Shown: positions 1 through 21,700 of the stretch, piece by piece
How the letters are laid out: each line of letters opens with the position of its first letter
How positions within the stretch are numbered: position 1 is the stretch's first letter
Assembly (NCBI RefSeq): GCF_019393635.1
Contig: NC_057863.1
Coordinates: 2,191,501 to 2,255,500, forward strand
Direction of reading: 5' to 3'
DNA from: Dromiciops gliroides
Lineage: Eukaryota > Chordata > Mammalia > Microbiotheria > Microbiotheriidae
DNA: 64,000 bases
Made by a program: the position numbers and the translations under genes
The notes under the pieces: model-generated
What the model saw: only the letters and a program-made list of their open reading frames with translations
Databases searched by the model: none
Told to the model about the DNA's origin: nothing

Positions 1-81
1 GGCTCCCCTGCCCCCATCCGTCCTGGCCACATGCCGGCTATGGACGCTCCCAGCCTCCCCCACACTAGTGTCTCCAGATGA

Positions 82-9929
<9,848 letters not shown>

Positions 9930-12880
9930 GCCCCACCGTGGCCCCTGCGGGGGTCCTTGCACTGCTGCTGTCACCGCCCATCCCGTTGCACGCCGCCTCC
10001 AAGGGGATCATGCGCCCACCCCATGGACCGCCACCCAGAACCAAAGGTTGTGAAACAACCTCCCCCAAAGGGGAAGAGGAGGGACATGTGGGAGGGGAGG
10101 AGGAGCAGCCGCTGGCCGGCCGGGGAGCTTGGGTGACCACGCATGGGCCAAAATCCTTGCCTGCTGGTCCCGTCCAGCCCCAGAGGTCTGTGTGCATCCT
10201 CAGCCTGTGCCTCATCTCCATCTGTGCTTGAATTCCCACAGTGCGTGGTCACCAGCCTCCTAGACTTTGACGAATGAATGTGCTTAAGTTATCATTCCAG
10301 TGGCAAAGGAGCATCCCGTCCACGCCCATAGCCGTGGGTGGGACTTAGAATGTGGGGGAGGAATGCTCTTCAGTGATAATTCCCCGGGGTTCCTCCGGCT
10401 GGTGGGGGAAGGTCCCAGAAAGTCCATCCCTGTAAAGGGGATATCGGAGTGAGATCACGACTCACTCCCACCCGAGGTGAGGGGAAGGGATGCTTGCCCA
10501 GAGCTTCAGTCTGACGGCTTGTCACAGGGGGTGTGACTAAAGTAAGGCAGCTTCTGAGGAGGCGCCTTTGTGGCGTAGACATTCATTCTAGTCCCTCCCC
10601 CCACCCCAAGGAAAGAAAGAAGAGCCTCGTGTTTAGAATGGGAGTGATCCCTCCCCAACCCCTAGCCACTGCACCCTCTCCCCCTCTCTTGACATACCTC
10701 TTGTCATTCTTTATGTGGACCCTCCAGTCATTGTCCTGAGACTGGGAGGCAGGAAAGAGCAGTGGGTGGAAGGATGTGCCCTGGGGCAATTTCGGGGGTA
10801 AATGCCCCCATGCCCAGGAGCCCGGGATGGGGAGGGCAGAATCAGCAAGGGACAGTGTACACAATGACTCTGGCAGCAGATTTGGGGAGACCAGCTGAGG
10901 GCAGGACAGTGTGCTCGGCAATAACTGGAATTGGGATCCTTCCCCAAATCTTTAAAACTAGAGAGTAGATGATCCATCGTTTCCTAGCCTTCCCAAGTCA
11001 GCACCATTTGGTCTGACGAGGTCCAAATGCCCCCAGGGAAAGAGAATCATTGGGCTGTTCTTCCGAAAGAAAGCAGCCAAGCTCTTCCACAGCTTGAGCC
11101 TGAGCATTCAGATCGACTCTTGGGAGAGAAATGAGATCAGCTAAACACGGGAACACTCGGGCTCGTGTGAGTGTCCACGGGGTTGGGTCAACGCAGCCAC
11201 CCGGGATGAGGCCTTTTGTCTCCCCTCTGGGCCAGAGGCTTCGGTGGCTGATGTTTGTACTCAGTTGGACCACACATTAACGGGCACCATTTCAGGCTGC
11301 AGACCAAGAGCTGAGATGGGATGCCCATGGGCAGAGACTGCCTCTTCTGAACTCAGGTCATCTCTCTGCAGATGGCACTTGATTTAGGGCGCTAAAATCA
11401 CGTGAATGTCTCAAACTTCTTTTTTAACTGGTTGTTGGTTAACTGGTGAAACAACAGTGGTGGACAGCCCCTGTTGTTGGGGCCTGAGCACCACTATGGG
11501 AGATGTGCCAGGCCCCCACCCTTTGGGGGAGCTCCCAGGCTAGGGCAGGAGACCACCAACAGCCAGAGAACAGCAGACACACCAAGCCCCAACCACGGCT
11601 GCCAGTCAGGAGAGCAAATTTTAAAAGGGAACGTTCTGCCAACTAATGCCTAAAAATCACGTTCATATCCTTCCAAAACAGTAAATCCAGAAACCAGGTA
11701 GTTCGGAGAAAACTCTGGGATCCGTGAGCAGTGAGGTGAAAAACAACGAGGACCGACCCCAAGGGCTCCCCAAGCAGGCACACATGCTTTCTCCACACAC
11801 CTGTTCCACACGTGTGCATGCTCTATGCATGATCTGTATTATAATGTAGATTTGCTTGTATATCAGTCTCTATATTCACTCTCAAGAGGTGGTGGGTGAG
11901 ATAGAAAAGAAAACCCTGATGGGAGCAGCTAGGAGGAGAGAGACCCCAGGCCTCTCTTAGAGCTAAGGGAACAGAGGCTTCTGGGGGGGGGGCGTCTGCT
12001 GGAAACTGAGTATGCACCCAGGAAGGCCTGGGAGGGTCAGTGGGCCACATGTGGGCCCAGTGGGCACTGTCCTCCAGCACTGGCTTATGGGTAAGTTAGG
12101 GGCCGCCCTTTGTCCCCTGCTCCAAGGAGCCATGCAGAGGAAAGCAGCTGGATTGGTTGGGAAAGAGACCTTTTTTGTGTGCCTGGGTGCCCAGCAGGGC
12201 CTCCACAGAGTCTTTGGGCTGCACCCACGGGGCTAACCACACTGCCTGACTCAGTAGCCAAGCAGACCTGAGCAAATCCACAAATCAGGCTCCGATCCCA
12301 AGGACCCTGAGCCAGGACTAAGGGCTCCTTTCCCCCACTCCTCTCTTCACCTGAAGGTTCCTCCCATGCCCCTTCCTGGTCCAGCCACTAGCCCTTGCCA
12401 CTCTTCCAAGGGTGCCCCTGGCTCTCAGTGCTATGTTGGGCTGACCACCTGAAGACCCCACCAGGGACATGTGCAAGTCTCAGGTGGGGCTCTTGGGCCA
12501 GCCCCTATGCCCAGGAGGGTATGGTGTAGGCTGGATTTCGTAGTTGCCCAGACAGCATGAATCCTTTCTCCTGAGGGAGTGGGGTGAACCCCACTCAGAC
12601 ATCTGACTTGTCATCCCCCTGGTCCTGAGATCATGGAAGGGCTGTCTGGGGAAGGAGTGACCCAAAGAGCTCAGGAGGGGTAACTTTCTGCAGGGGACAC
12701 ATTTGGAGCCAGACTTGAGAGGAGCTGGGAGAAAAGGGATATATGACTATTTGGAGAATTGTGGTCAGACGGCATGGAAACCTGGACATACTTATTAAAA
12801 TGTAGATATGCGAAAACCAGTCTCCCGGCCTTATCATAAGGTCTCCCTCCCGCCCCCGCCCCCCCCCCGCCCCGTGCCTA
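9930..12880 (+). other. CaMKK-like 3'UTR and flank; no gene seen
   Basis: No recognised repeats or coding exons. No AATAAA follows the stop codon closely. The first plausible polyadenylation hexamer I see is ATTAAA at 12794-12799, which would imply a 3'UTR of about 2.9 kb. The end of the gene is therefore not fixed. Confidence 0.35.
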
Positions 12881-13430
12881 TTTGGGGTGTGTGTGTGTAT
12901 ACATGTGTGTATGCGTGTGTTTGGGTGTCTATGTGTGTGCACGCGTGCAGGCATGCGTGCACTTACCTGTGCTGGTGTGTGTATACATGTGTGTATGTGT
13001 GTGTTTGTGTGTCTATGTGTGTGCACACATGCAGGCGTGCGTGAACTTACCTGTGCTGGTGTGTGTATACGTGTGTGTTTGTGTGTCTATGTGTGTGCAC
13101 GCATGCAGGCGTGCGTGCACTTACCTGTGCTGGTGTGTATACATGTGTGTGTGCATGTGTTTGGGTGTCTGTGTGTGTGCACATGCAGGCGTGTGTGCAC
13201 TTACCTGTGCTGGTGCGTGTATACACGTGTGTATGTGTGTCTATGTGTGTGCACATGCAGGCGTGCGTGCACCTACCTGTGCTGGTGTGTATACATGTGT
13301 GTATGCGTGTGCACATGCAGGCATGCGTGCACCTACCTGTGCTGGTGTGTGTATACATGTGTGTATGCGTGTGTTTGTGTGTCTATGTGTGTGCACATGC
13401 AGGCGTGCGTGCACCTACCTGTGCTGGTGT
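12881..13430. repeat. TG-rich minisatellite with a splice-donor-like core
   Basis: About seven units of 60-84 bp. The unit marker ac(t/c)tacctgtgctgg starts at about 12961, 13045, 13119, 13199, 13271, 13331 and 13413. The remainder is gtgtgtatacatgtgtgtat-type alternating sequence. Read on the minus strand every unit contains CAG followed by GTAAGT or GTAGGT. Confidence 0.92.
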
Positions 13431-13954
13431 GTGAGCCCTGGAACTCAAGACCCAACCTGACAAAGGGCAGGCTCATTGCTCATCACTCCATCTGCATTTC
13501 TAGTGGGAAGAATGTGCTTCATTGTCCTGTACAGGCTGGTCCCGTATCTGGTTTGGGGACCCTCCCTGGTCCTCAGATGAAGGATGTGTTATAGGTGGAT
13601 CTCCTTCGGGGGATTTAAGGGGTTTCCTGAACTCGCGGGCCCTTCTGCTTTGGATTAAGGCACGAGGAAGAACGAGGAAAAACCTTCCCCACCCCCCCAC
13701 CGGAGTGAGTGGCTTTGCTTGCAAGCCTCCTCTCCCCCACACACCTCCATGGAATGGAGGCTTCAGGGAGCCCAGGCTGCTGGGCCACGCGGACACTAGG
13801 AGCGTCCCGCCTGCGTCTCAGCTTTCACAGCTGTGTAGGCAGATTTCCCAACCCAGGGAGGCCTCCCTTGGCCTCATGGCTCCTGGCTTTGCTCTCTGGG
13901 TCTAGTCCTTCTTGGAAAGGCACCCCAGGCCCTCCACTGCTCTGGCTGCCTCCC

Positions 13955-14175
13955 CCAGACATGCGTCAGTCTGCCCATGTCCAGCTACCCAGAGCAAGAC
14001 TCTACCTGCCTTCATGCTTTTCTGGATGATGCTTCGAAATGCTGGCTCATGGTGAGCTTGTGGTCTACCCATACCCCTAGCTCTTTTCAGACAAACAACT
14101 GTCTTTCTGTTCTTTTCCCATCCGGTATTTCTGATGTTGATCTTTGCAAACCACATGCAATACTTTACAACCAGT
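13955..14175 (-). repeat. CR1/L3-type LINE fragment
   Basis: The plus strand reads catggtgagcttgtggtcta, then cccctagctcttttcagaca and caaacaactgtctttctg: the antisense of the CR1/L3 coding region ('tcatgttgagcttgtgatca...ctttttcag'). Confidence 0.65.
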
Positions 14176-14179
14176 TAGA

Positions 14180-14905
14180 TGGTGTCTATAGTGCTGGGTT
14201 TGGAGTCAGGAAGAACTGAGTTCAAATCCAAATTCAAACAGGGACTGGCTGGGTGAGCCAGGGCAAGTCACTTCATCTCTGTCTGCCTGAGTTAGTTTTC
14301 TCATTTGTAAAATGGGGACAATGATAGCACCTACCTCCCCTGAGTGTTGTGTGACGGACAGAGACATAGTTTTTGGGTAAATTAATCATTTTCTTAATAA
14401 GGCTAGCAGGTCAGTAATCAAAGGATGGTCATTTGATGTTCTCTCTCAGTGGTGGGCGATATTCAAATGAAGGGTTGAGTATCTCTATAGAGAGACCACC
14501 CATAACTTGAGACTATCAATTCAAAGAATATATACCCTTTGGGGGGGCTCAGTGACCCCTGGACAGAGAGATTATCTCTCCTCAGACCCCTCCCCCTTCC
14601 GCTATCTAGACAAAATCTTGAGTAGAACACAATGGGTTTTGCCACCTTAGAGTAAATTCCTTGTAAGGTTTGGTGGGGTCTGACCAAGATGAGGAGGGTC
14701 AGTGCGATCTCATCATCAGTAATGTCCTAAAAGGAAAACGAGACTCCAGTGGGGACTTTGGAAGAAGGTGGGGGGAGGGCTCTGAATCTCCCTGATATAT
14801 TGGTTATTAATCATTACTTCTCACAGTCGTGAGGATCCAGTGAGGCGACGCTTGCTTGTCACGGTGCCTGAATACACACAGTCGGTGTTAATAAACGCTG
14901 GTTCC
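14180..14905 (+). repeat. MIR SINE split by an insertion
   Basis: The left part (14180-14349) carries the tRNA-like head and the core (agttcaaatcc, ttctcatttgtaaaatgggg, tagcacctacct). The right part (14826-14905) resumes exactly where MIR should continue (gtgaggatccagtgagg, then tgcctgaatacacacagtcg and aataaacgctgg). The interruption is 14350-14825. Confidence 0.8.
14350..14825. mobile_element. Candidate solo LTR (endogenous retrovirus fossil), family not named
   Basis: A 476-bp block inserted into a MIR. It starts TGTGA and ends TCACA, the short TG...CA inverted ends typical of retroviral LTRs. It is flanked by a 4-bp near-duplication (gttg/gtcg). No internal genes, so it would be a solo LTR. 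Younger than the MIR it interrupts; no age beyond that can be given from one copy. Confidence 0.55.
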
Positions 14906-16348
14906 TTTCCTCCTCTCCTAATTACATTCTTCTCCTCACATCATGCCAACGTTCTGCTCAGTCCCAGCTCTAATGTGCCCGCCGCCCCTCTCGGCTCCGT
15001 CCCTGCTGCCTTCTCCAGCCGACCAGTGCTCTGGGCCGCAGCCTAAGCCTTCCAACACCAAGGAAATGTGAGCTACTTCAGCTCCAGCCGGCTGTGCCTG
15101 CTCTCCACTGCTGCTCCTGGGAGCCCCCCAGGAAGTGGCCCCCTTCCCCTCCTCTTTCCTCAGCCTCTCAATACACTTCAGCATTTGGCCCTGGCAGTCC
15201 CACGGGGAGAAGAGGTTGGCACCAATTGCCCACTTCACGGATGAGGATGCAGAGGCTGGTGACTTGCCTTGGAATGCCACCCCAGGCCTCCAAGTGGCCG
15301 GTTGGGTTAGTGTGCTGTGTGCCACGACCTGGGAGTTCCCCAAAGCCTTCCCTGAGGCTTTTCATCTGCTTTCTTAGGGGTCTCCAGTTCTGTTTTTTTT
15401 TGAGAGGGGCCAAACTAAATAGTAGGGGCCGGCTCCTATGTACGTGGGCCTCTGCCCACAGGGGGTGCTGTTTAGCCAGTTCTTGAACAAGTTGACTCTT
15501 GTCTCTGAACCCAGAGTGTCCAGGTAGCTCCAACTGCAGGGACTGATGGACTGAGCTCCAGAGGCAGCTGGGAAGACATGAGCTCGGCTCCTCACCCTCG
15601 CCCTGACAGGTACTGCTTGGGTCCCTCCCTGTCCCCGAGCCTCAGGTTACTCGCTAATGCCAGGAGTCTTGGATGGGCTGGGATCTCTGTCACTCCAAAG
15701 AAGCCCCAGGTCCTTGACACAGTGGGGGTTACGCATCTGGCCCAGGGGGAGCTCCTGGAGAGTCAGCAAGTCCTGCTGCTCGTGGTCTTCAGAGGTCTCC
15801 CCGCACCTACTGGACTTTGTTTCTATTTATAACCTCCAGATCTTCATTAACTTGTTGGCTTCTCCTGAACGCGCCAGCTCGCAGAGTGGTCCCCAAGTGA
15901 CTGGTTCACCTTAACTCTGACAAGTCCGTGGGCCCCCTGGTGGGGGGTCCACTAAGTGGGTCACTAAGCATTGGGCAGACGGGTCCATCCCAGCTGGCCC
16001 TTCTGTTCTGCCTGACTGCCCCCTTGTCCTGTGTTGTCTTTGAGCAAACCACAGGCATCTTCTGTGGCCCACTACAGAGTCCCTGACACCGTCGGTTCTT
16101 CAGTTTCTACAGGGCTGCCCTGCTGGAGTGAGGTCATCTCACCATTCAGACTGTCTTGACCCGAGACTCAGAGGGGACAAGAATTCCCCAGGACAGCTAA
16201 GAAGCAGCAGAATCTGCATTTGAACTCGTGTCCTCTGCCTCTAAATCAGCCTCCTTCTACTCCGTGGGGATAAAAGTCCATGATCACTTACTGCTATGCA
16301 TCTTCTCTTTCAGGGGTGGGGGGGGTCCCACCTCTCCCCCTTAATTTT
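14906..16348. other. Intergenic, little recognised
   Basis: 15480-15900 has short stretches reminiscent of CR1/L3 antisense (gatcttcattaacttgttgg) and 16195-16265 a reverse MIR-like tail (tttgaactcgtgtcctctgc). Neither is secure. No gene is seen. Confidence 0.35.
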
Positions 16349-16493
16349 GTTGTTTTTGTTTTGTGGGGCAATGAGGGTTAAGTGACTTGCCCAGGGTCAC
16401 ACAGCTAGTGTCAAGTGTCTGAGGCTGGATTTGAACTCAGGTCCTCCCGAATCCAGGGCCGGTGTTTTATCCACTGGGCCACTAGCTGCCCCT
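16349..16493 (-). repeat. Marsupial tRNA-derived SINE
   Basis: The reverse strand shows the complete element (gggttaagtgacttgcccag, cacacagctag, ttatccactgggccactagc). The duplicated target ccccttaatttt flanks it on both sides (about 16337-16348 and 16495-16506). Confidence 0.93.
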
Positions 16494-16859
16494 ACCCCTT
16501 AATTTTTAAATAACTCTCTCCGGTCGCCCCAGAGATCAGTGACGGGCGGAGGCCCAGGGCGGTCCGGGGGAGGAGGCAGGGGAGGCCATCACAGCAGACC
16601 AGGGAAAAGGCCCAAGGAGGAGGCAACCCCGGAAAAGGGCCCTTGGGGTGAGGGCGGGTGGACAGCGGGTTGTAAAACAATGGGAGGCACTGAGTGTGGA
16701 GGGGGGTGGAGGGGGTGTGAATTGCGATCACGCTGGCGTAGTGATTGCCAGGGACGGCCAGCAAAAGGGGAGGGGCCAGAGGACGGTGAACTGGGTGAGG
16801 GGGGCACCCGCCGGGGTTCAGGGAGGCCCCGCCCCAGCCACCAGGTGGAAACCACACCC

Positions 16860-17460
16860 CCTGCTCTGCTCGGCTCTGGGAAACCTAGTGAGCGACGCGC
16901 TTGGGAGGGGCGCGGCTCTGGGGATGATGCAGAGTGGGGGCGGGGCACCAGCCGAGAGGAACCCGCCCCCCTCCCCTCCCCAGCGCTCCCGCAGTGACTC
17001 CTCAGTCCCACTGGCGCGTTCCAGGATCCTGCGCACCCGCCCCAGGGCCTGCTGGGAGAGGGCCCCCTGGACCGTGCTCCTTGGGCAGAAGGGGAAACTG
17101 AGGCACGCGATACGCAGGAACGGGTGTGAGTCAGAGGCGGAGGCCCTAACCCCATCCCATCACGCACGCCACGTCACCTCACGTGGGGGGGGGTAGTGCG
17201 GACCGAGGCGGAAACGCCCGCTAGGAAAACAGGAAGCCAGGGCTGAATTGACCAATCATATGCCTCGTGGGCAGTTCCGCCCCCTCCCTGCCCCGTCAGG
17301 ACTCCGGGAGGATTTCCAAGTAGCGCAGCGCGACCTTCTTCCCAGTAGCCCCCGCTCCTTGGTCCTGTTCGATAGGAAACACATTCAGTGAGCGGAAGGT
17401 TCCGGCAAGGTTGGGAGGGGGCGGAGCCTCGCCCCTGCCCCAGATTCCCGCACCTAGAGC
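16860..17460. promoter_or_regulatory. Orphan CpG island, candidate promoter
   Basis: The densest CpG stretch in the window (gagcgacgcgcttgg, ggggcgcggctc, aggcacgcgatacgcagg, cgaggcggaaacgcccgc). It has GC boxes (gggggcggggc), an AP-1-like TGAGTCA near 17126, a cacgtcacctcacgtggg pair of E-box/CRE-like sites near 17170, a CCAAT motif (gaccaatcat) near 17260 and a second GC box (gggggcggagc) near 17418. No coding exon or named gene starts here. It lies about 7 kb past the CaMKK-like stop and about 10 kb past the MELTF 3' end. An unannotated transcript start is the simplest reading. Confidence 0.6.
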
Positions 17461-17597
17461 GGCGCTCTAGAAATGCTTGTAGTGCAGACGGGGAAATTGA
17501 GGCAGCCCAGAGAGGTGACAGGGTCCCGGGCAGCTCCAAGGGTCCGCTTCCCCGCTCCTACAGGCGGAAGAAGACCATTTAAAAAATTGGCAAATTG

Positions 17598-17742
17598 GGG
17601 GCAGCTAGGTGGCACAGTGGATAAAGCACCAACCCTGGATTCAGGAGGACCTGAATTCAAATTCGACCTCAGACACTTGACACTTTCTAGCTATGTGACC
17701 CTGAGCAAGTCGTTTAACCCCCATTGCTCCGCGAAAAAAAAA
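17598..17742 (+). repeat. Marsupial tRNA-derived SINE
   Basis: Sense copy with ggcagctaggtggcacagtg head and A-rich tail. The 12-bp target duplication attggcaaattg lies directly at both ends (17586-17597 and 17743-17754), so this is a recent, clean insertion. Confidence 0.95.
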
Positions 17743-17774
17743 ATTGGCAAATTGATTTCTTATTGGTGGTCTGT

Positions 17775-17925
17775 CAATGGATAGAGAGCCCCGCCCAGAG
17801 TCAGGAAGACCTGAGTTCAAATCCAGCCCCAGACATTTCCTAGCTCTGTGACCCTGGGCAAGTTACGAAACCACTGGCTGCCTCGATTTCCTCATCTGTA
17901 AAATGGGGACACAGTAAAAATATTC
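17775..17925 (+). repeat. MIR SINE
   Basis: tgagttcaaatccagcccca, tctgtgaccctgggcaagtt and ttcctcatctgtaaaatggg in order. Lies between two younger SINEs. Confidence 0.75.
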
Positions 17926-17932
17926 TGGTTTA

Positions 17933-18091
17933 GGGGCAGCTAGGTGGGGCAGTGGATAGAGCACTGGCCCTGGAGTCAGGAGTACCTGAGTTCAAATCCG
18001 GCCTCAGACACTTAACACTAACTAGCTGTGTGACCCTGGGCAAGTCACTTAACCCCAATTGCCTCACTAAAAAAACCAAACCAAACCAAAC
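17933..18091 (+). repeat. Marsupial tRNA-derived SINE
   Basis: Full-length, close to family consensus, ending in a (CCAAA)n-type tail. Imperfect target duplication aaatattctggttt/aaatatgctggctt. Confidence 0.93.
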
Positions 18092-18175
18092 AAATATGCT
18101 GGCTTCCTTCCTTCCCCCAATCGGTCCAGCCACCTACAAGCCTCTGAGAATTGTGGTTTAAAAAGGGGAAGGGGG

Positions 18176-18318
18176 GATGCAGCTAGGTGGCGCAGTGGAT
18201 AAAACACTGGCCCTGGATTCAGGAGGCCCTGAGTTCAAATCTGGCCTCAGACACTTGACACTTACTAGCTGTGTGACCCTGGGCAAGTCACTTAACCCTC
18301 ATTACCCCACTAAAAAAA
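18176..18318 (+). repeat. Marsupial tRNA-derived SINE
   Basis: Full-length sense copy. Flanks tttaaaaaggggaagggg and tttaaaaaaaggggagggg look like the target duplication. Confidence 0.92.
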
Positions 18319-18334
18319 TTTTTCAAATTTAAAA

Positions 18335-18415
18335 AAAGGGGAGGGGAGCAAGGGAGGAGGGGAGAGGAGAGGAGGGAGGGGAGGAAGGGAAGGAGTGGAG
18401 GGGGAGAACGAAGCC
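18335..18415. repeat. GA-rich purine tract
   Basis: ggaggggagaggagaggagg-type low-complexity run directly after the SINE tail. Confidence 0.8.
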
Positions 18416-18574
18416 AAGTTGGTGATAAATCCATGAAATCTCACCTGTGGCTGGGGAGCAGGGGCTTCCATGTTTAGGAAACATTCTTAAGTCGAGTGGC
18501 CCCAGGATATCCCCCTCCCACCATCCCTTCACTCTTTGCGTGTGTTTCTAGTTTCTGGCCCACATCCCAGATTT

Positions 18575-18735
18575 AGAAGTAGAAGGGACCTTGACCATCC
18601 AACCCCCTCATTTCAGAGATGAGGACACTGATGTTTAAGTGACGTCCAAGGCCCCACATATGGCAGTCAAGATTCGAACTTAGGCCAGCTAAACCAGGGT
18701 CTGGCGCCCTTCTCACTGAACCACAGTGCCTCTGG
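18575..18735 (-). repeat. MIR SINE, reverse
   Basis: The plus strand reads ccctcatttcagagatgagg, aagattcgaacttaggcc and ttctcactgaaccacagtgc, the reverse complement of MIR. Confidence 0.72.
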
Positions 18736-21700
18736 TTCCTAGTACCATTTCCCAGCAAAAATTCCAGCACTTTGAGGATGGGCATTTGGAGAACCATTAT
18801 TGGTATATATTCCTTTCCATTCTCCTCGTCCTCCTGAAGCAGACCCAAAGCCACCCTTGCCCAGGGTGGGCTACGGGAGGCCTGACCTTTGCTCTCCTTC
18901 CCCTTCCCCCATATCTACAGGACATCAACCCACAGGTCACCCACGAGTGCCCAGTTGATGGAGCAGCCCAGCCCAGTCCTACCCTGACCTTCCCCACGTC
19001 CAGATGAGTTTTTCTTTTCAGCTGCCGCTCCCTGTGACTGGACAGCACAGGGCTGGAGAGAAGCCCAGAGGCCCCAGAACTGGCCTGCATCCCTTGCTGT
19101 GGCCACAGGGTGGTGGGACAGGCTAAGGAGCTGTTCGCTCTCACAGGCTGTTTATTGAGCTACCCTGGCTTGGGGCCGTCTTCCTTTGGCTTCGAGACAG
19201 CTGAGCTGGGTAGAAAACTTTGTGGCCCAGTGGCTACCACCCTTCCCTACCAAGGGGGCATCTTTGGCCTCCAGCTGCACTTTCCCATGCCAGAGTCCAG
19301 AGCATGTGGCAGCCTGGAGGTCCAGAGCAGATGGAAGGGGAATTTGGGGGAGAGCTGGGAGCTGAGAAGGGTTTGCAAAATTGCAAGATGGTGGGGCTTC
19401 CATTCACAATGGCTGCCACCAAAGAGAATTTGCAAAGGGCAATGATTTCCCTGGGAAGTGGGCTAGAAGAGACTATCATCTGGGAGTCATCCCCACTGAC
19501 CTTTTGTTCCTTGCCTCCCTCGTGAGGGATAATCTGCCTGTCCTTGGGCCCCAGGATTGTGAAAGATGCTGAAAAACAGAATAAGATCCCAGATCATTAA
19601 CAGAAGTGACCACAGAGCCATCACCCCAAAGTCACAAGCTGAGCCCTGAACCCTCAAGTTTCTGCAATCCTTGCAAGTCTCAATGATCAGATCTTATCAG
19701 AATGGGAGTCCCCTTGGACTGAGTCCAAGTGTTTCCTCCTCCTATCCTTTCTGGGTAAGGATCTTTTTAATGAGGCTTTCTACTCTCCTAGCGGATGAAG
19801 CCACTTCACTGTGTGAAGGCAATCAGCGTCAGCCTCAAGCCTGGGACTTCTCTGGCTGGGCACTGAGTTGGCATTCCATTCTTTCAGTGAAAAGCAGTGC
19901 CTATGAGCCTGGGATCCACTAGAATGATTCCGGTCTGCCCTCTGGGCTTCACGGCATCCCCCCCTTCCCTGGGACATCAAGGTCAGTAAGGGGCATTCTA
20001 GGCAAGCCATGGACAGTGCTGGAGAGTGAGGCCAGCCTTCCCTGGTCAGCTCTTCAAGCGGCAGAAGATTCTGCTTTCTCCACTCAGCTCTCAGCACCAG
20101 AGCTTTCCTCCAATCCGATTGTGTCCCCACATCAACTGCAGATGGGCTGTCTCTCTCCCCTGGGCTCAGCTCCAGTCAATCTCGCTCCACTCTGCTCTGT
20201 CGGCTTCTTTCTTTCTCATTCCCCATTTCCCCAGAGACCTCTTAATCAGCCTAATCCTACCTCAGTCAGGATCTCTCTGTGTGTCCCTCTAAGGTTGAGA
20301 AACCCCAGATTCACATTTCTGTCAAAAGTGGCACAAACAGTTCTTTAGTTCCGTTTTCCGGCAGCAAATGTCCAAGTCCTAAGACCCACCCTAAGCACAT
20401 TAGCTTTTGGAAAGAGCTGCCCTCCAGTCGTCACTGGGTGCCTTGGCTGCAAAGGGGCCGCTTTCACTCACGTCCTCACCTCTCTGCGAGCTTCTTCTCT
20501 TTGTGTTTTCTCACACAAACTCTCTTTTCCTGCTCTTTTCAGCAGCTAAGCTCTCCACATCCTGAGAGGGGGTGCTACATGCACCTAATGTCCATTACTC
20601 ACCTTCATGCCCTCCTTGGGCCCTGGTCCCAGTGCCTCCACCCTTTCCCGAAGGCCAAGGATACTCTCTCTCTTCTCCTCTGTCTAGCTGGCATCTCTGG
20701 CTCCCTTCAAGGCTCATGGATTCATGTTGGAACCAAGGCATTGTCTAATCACCCAGCCTGAAATCACTGTCTTCCTGTATTAGCCTACACGTGGCATCCT
20801 CCCCATAGAATGGAAAGCCCTTGAAGGCAGACCTGCTTGCTTTTCCTCTCACTGCCCCAGCAGCGGGCATGCAGGGCATCACACATAGTAGGTGTTTAGA
20901 CTGAATGACCTATGTGATGGTAGGTGGCTTTGTATGTCAGGCATAATTGAGCAGGAGATTGAATTACATTTGGGAAATTGTGCATGGTTTTCAAAAACCC
21001 AAGCACTGCTCTACCCACAGGCTCATCTTCCTTCTACCATGATTCCCCAGTGATGCATGAATGCATGAGGAAGTATTTATTAGGTGTTTACCGTGAGCCA
21101 GGCACCTGCTCTACAGAGCACCCTAATGCCAGAAGACCCTGGATGGTGGGTGGTTCAAAGAACAATAGGAAGTAAATGAATGATGGGCATGTGACCAAGG
21201 ACAACTGGTCTAGAAGTAGTCAGATGGACATCGTCCAGGAGATGTGCGGCCATGGCAATGGTCTTCAAAACTGTCCACCAAGCCAGAGAGGGGCTGTGAT
21301 CTGTACTGGTGCAGGGAGTAGCCGTATTGAAGGGCTGCAGATCAGTGAGGCATGAGGCCATTCCAGTCAGAGCCCTTGGTAATGGCCCCTAATCACAGGA
21401 CTGGGGTCTCCACCCATTGCCCCGTGGAGGACCTGCTGATGAGGTCAGCAAAGTTCCCCAGGGGCCATTATCTCTCAGAACCCTGGGCCTCAGCTGGAAT
21501 CAGTCCGTTCCCAGGACCGCAGCAAGTGAGGGGCTGGACCCAGCAGGACCCACAAAGTGCTGAAAAAGCAGGAATTGGGGGTGCAGCGGGAGCCTCGCAT
21601 GTCTGGCCAATTCCAGGAATTCTTGGAATTCCTCCAGGCTGGGGGGGGGGAGGGGAGCTCCATGTGACCACTCCTCTTTCCAGTAACCTGGGGATGAGGC

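Noticed and set aside
12881-13430. CRISPR-like array of repeats and spacers
   Set aside because: Units are degenerate throughout, spacing varies, the DNA is vertebrate and no cas-like genes exist here.
12882-13594. Cys/Val-rich forward frames of 192 and 235 codons
   Set aside because: Translation of the TG minisatellite; no start context or homology.
17598-18318. tRNA genes
   Set aside because: The tRNA-like heads belong to SINEs with A tails and target duplications; they lack intact acceptor stems.
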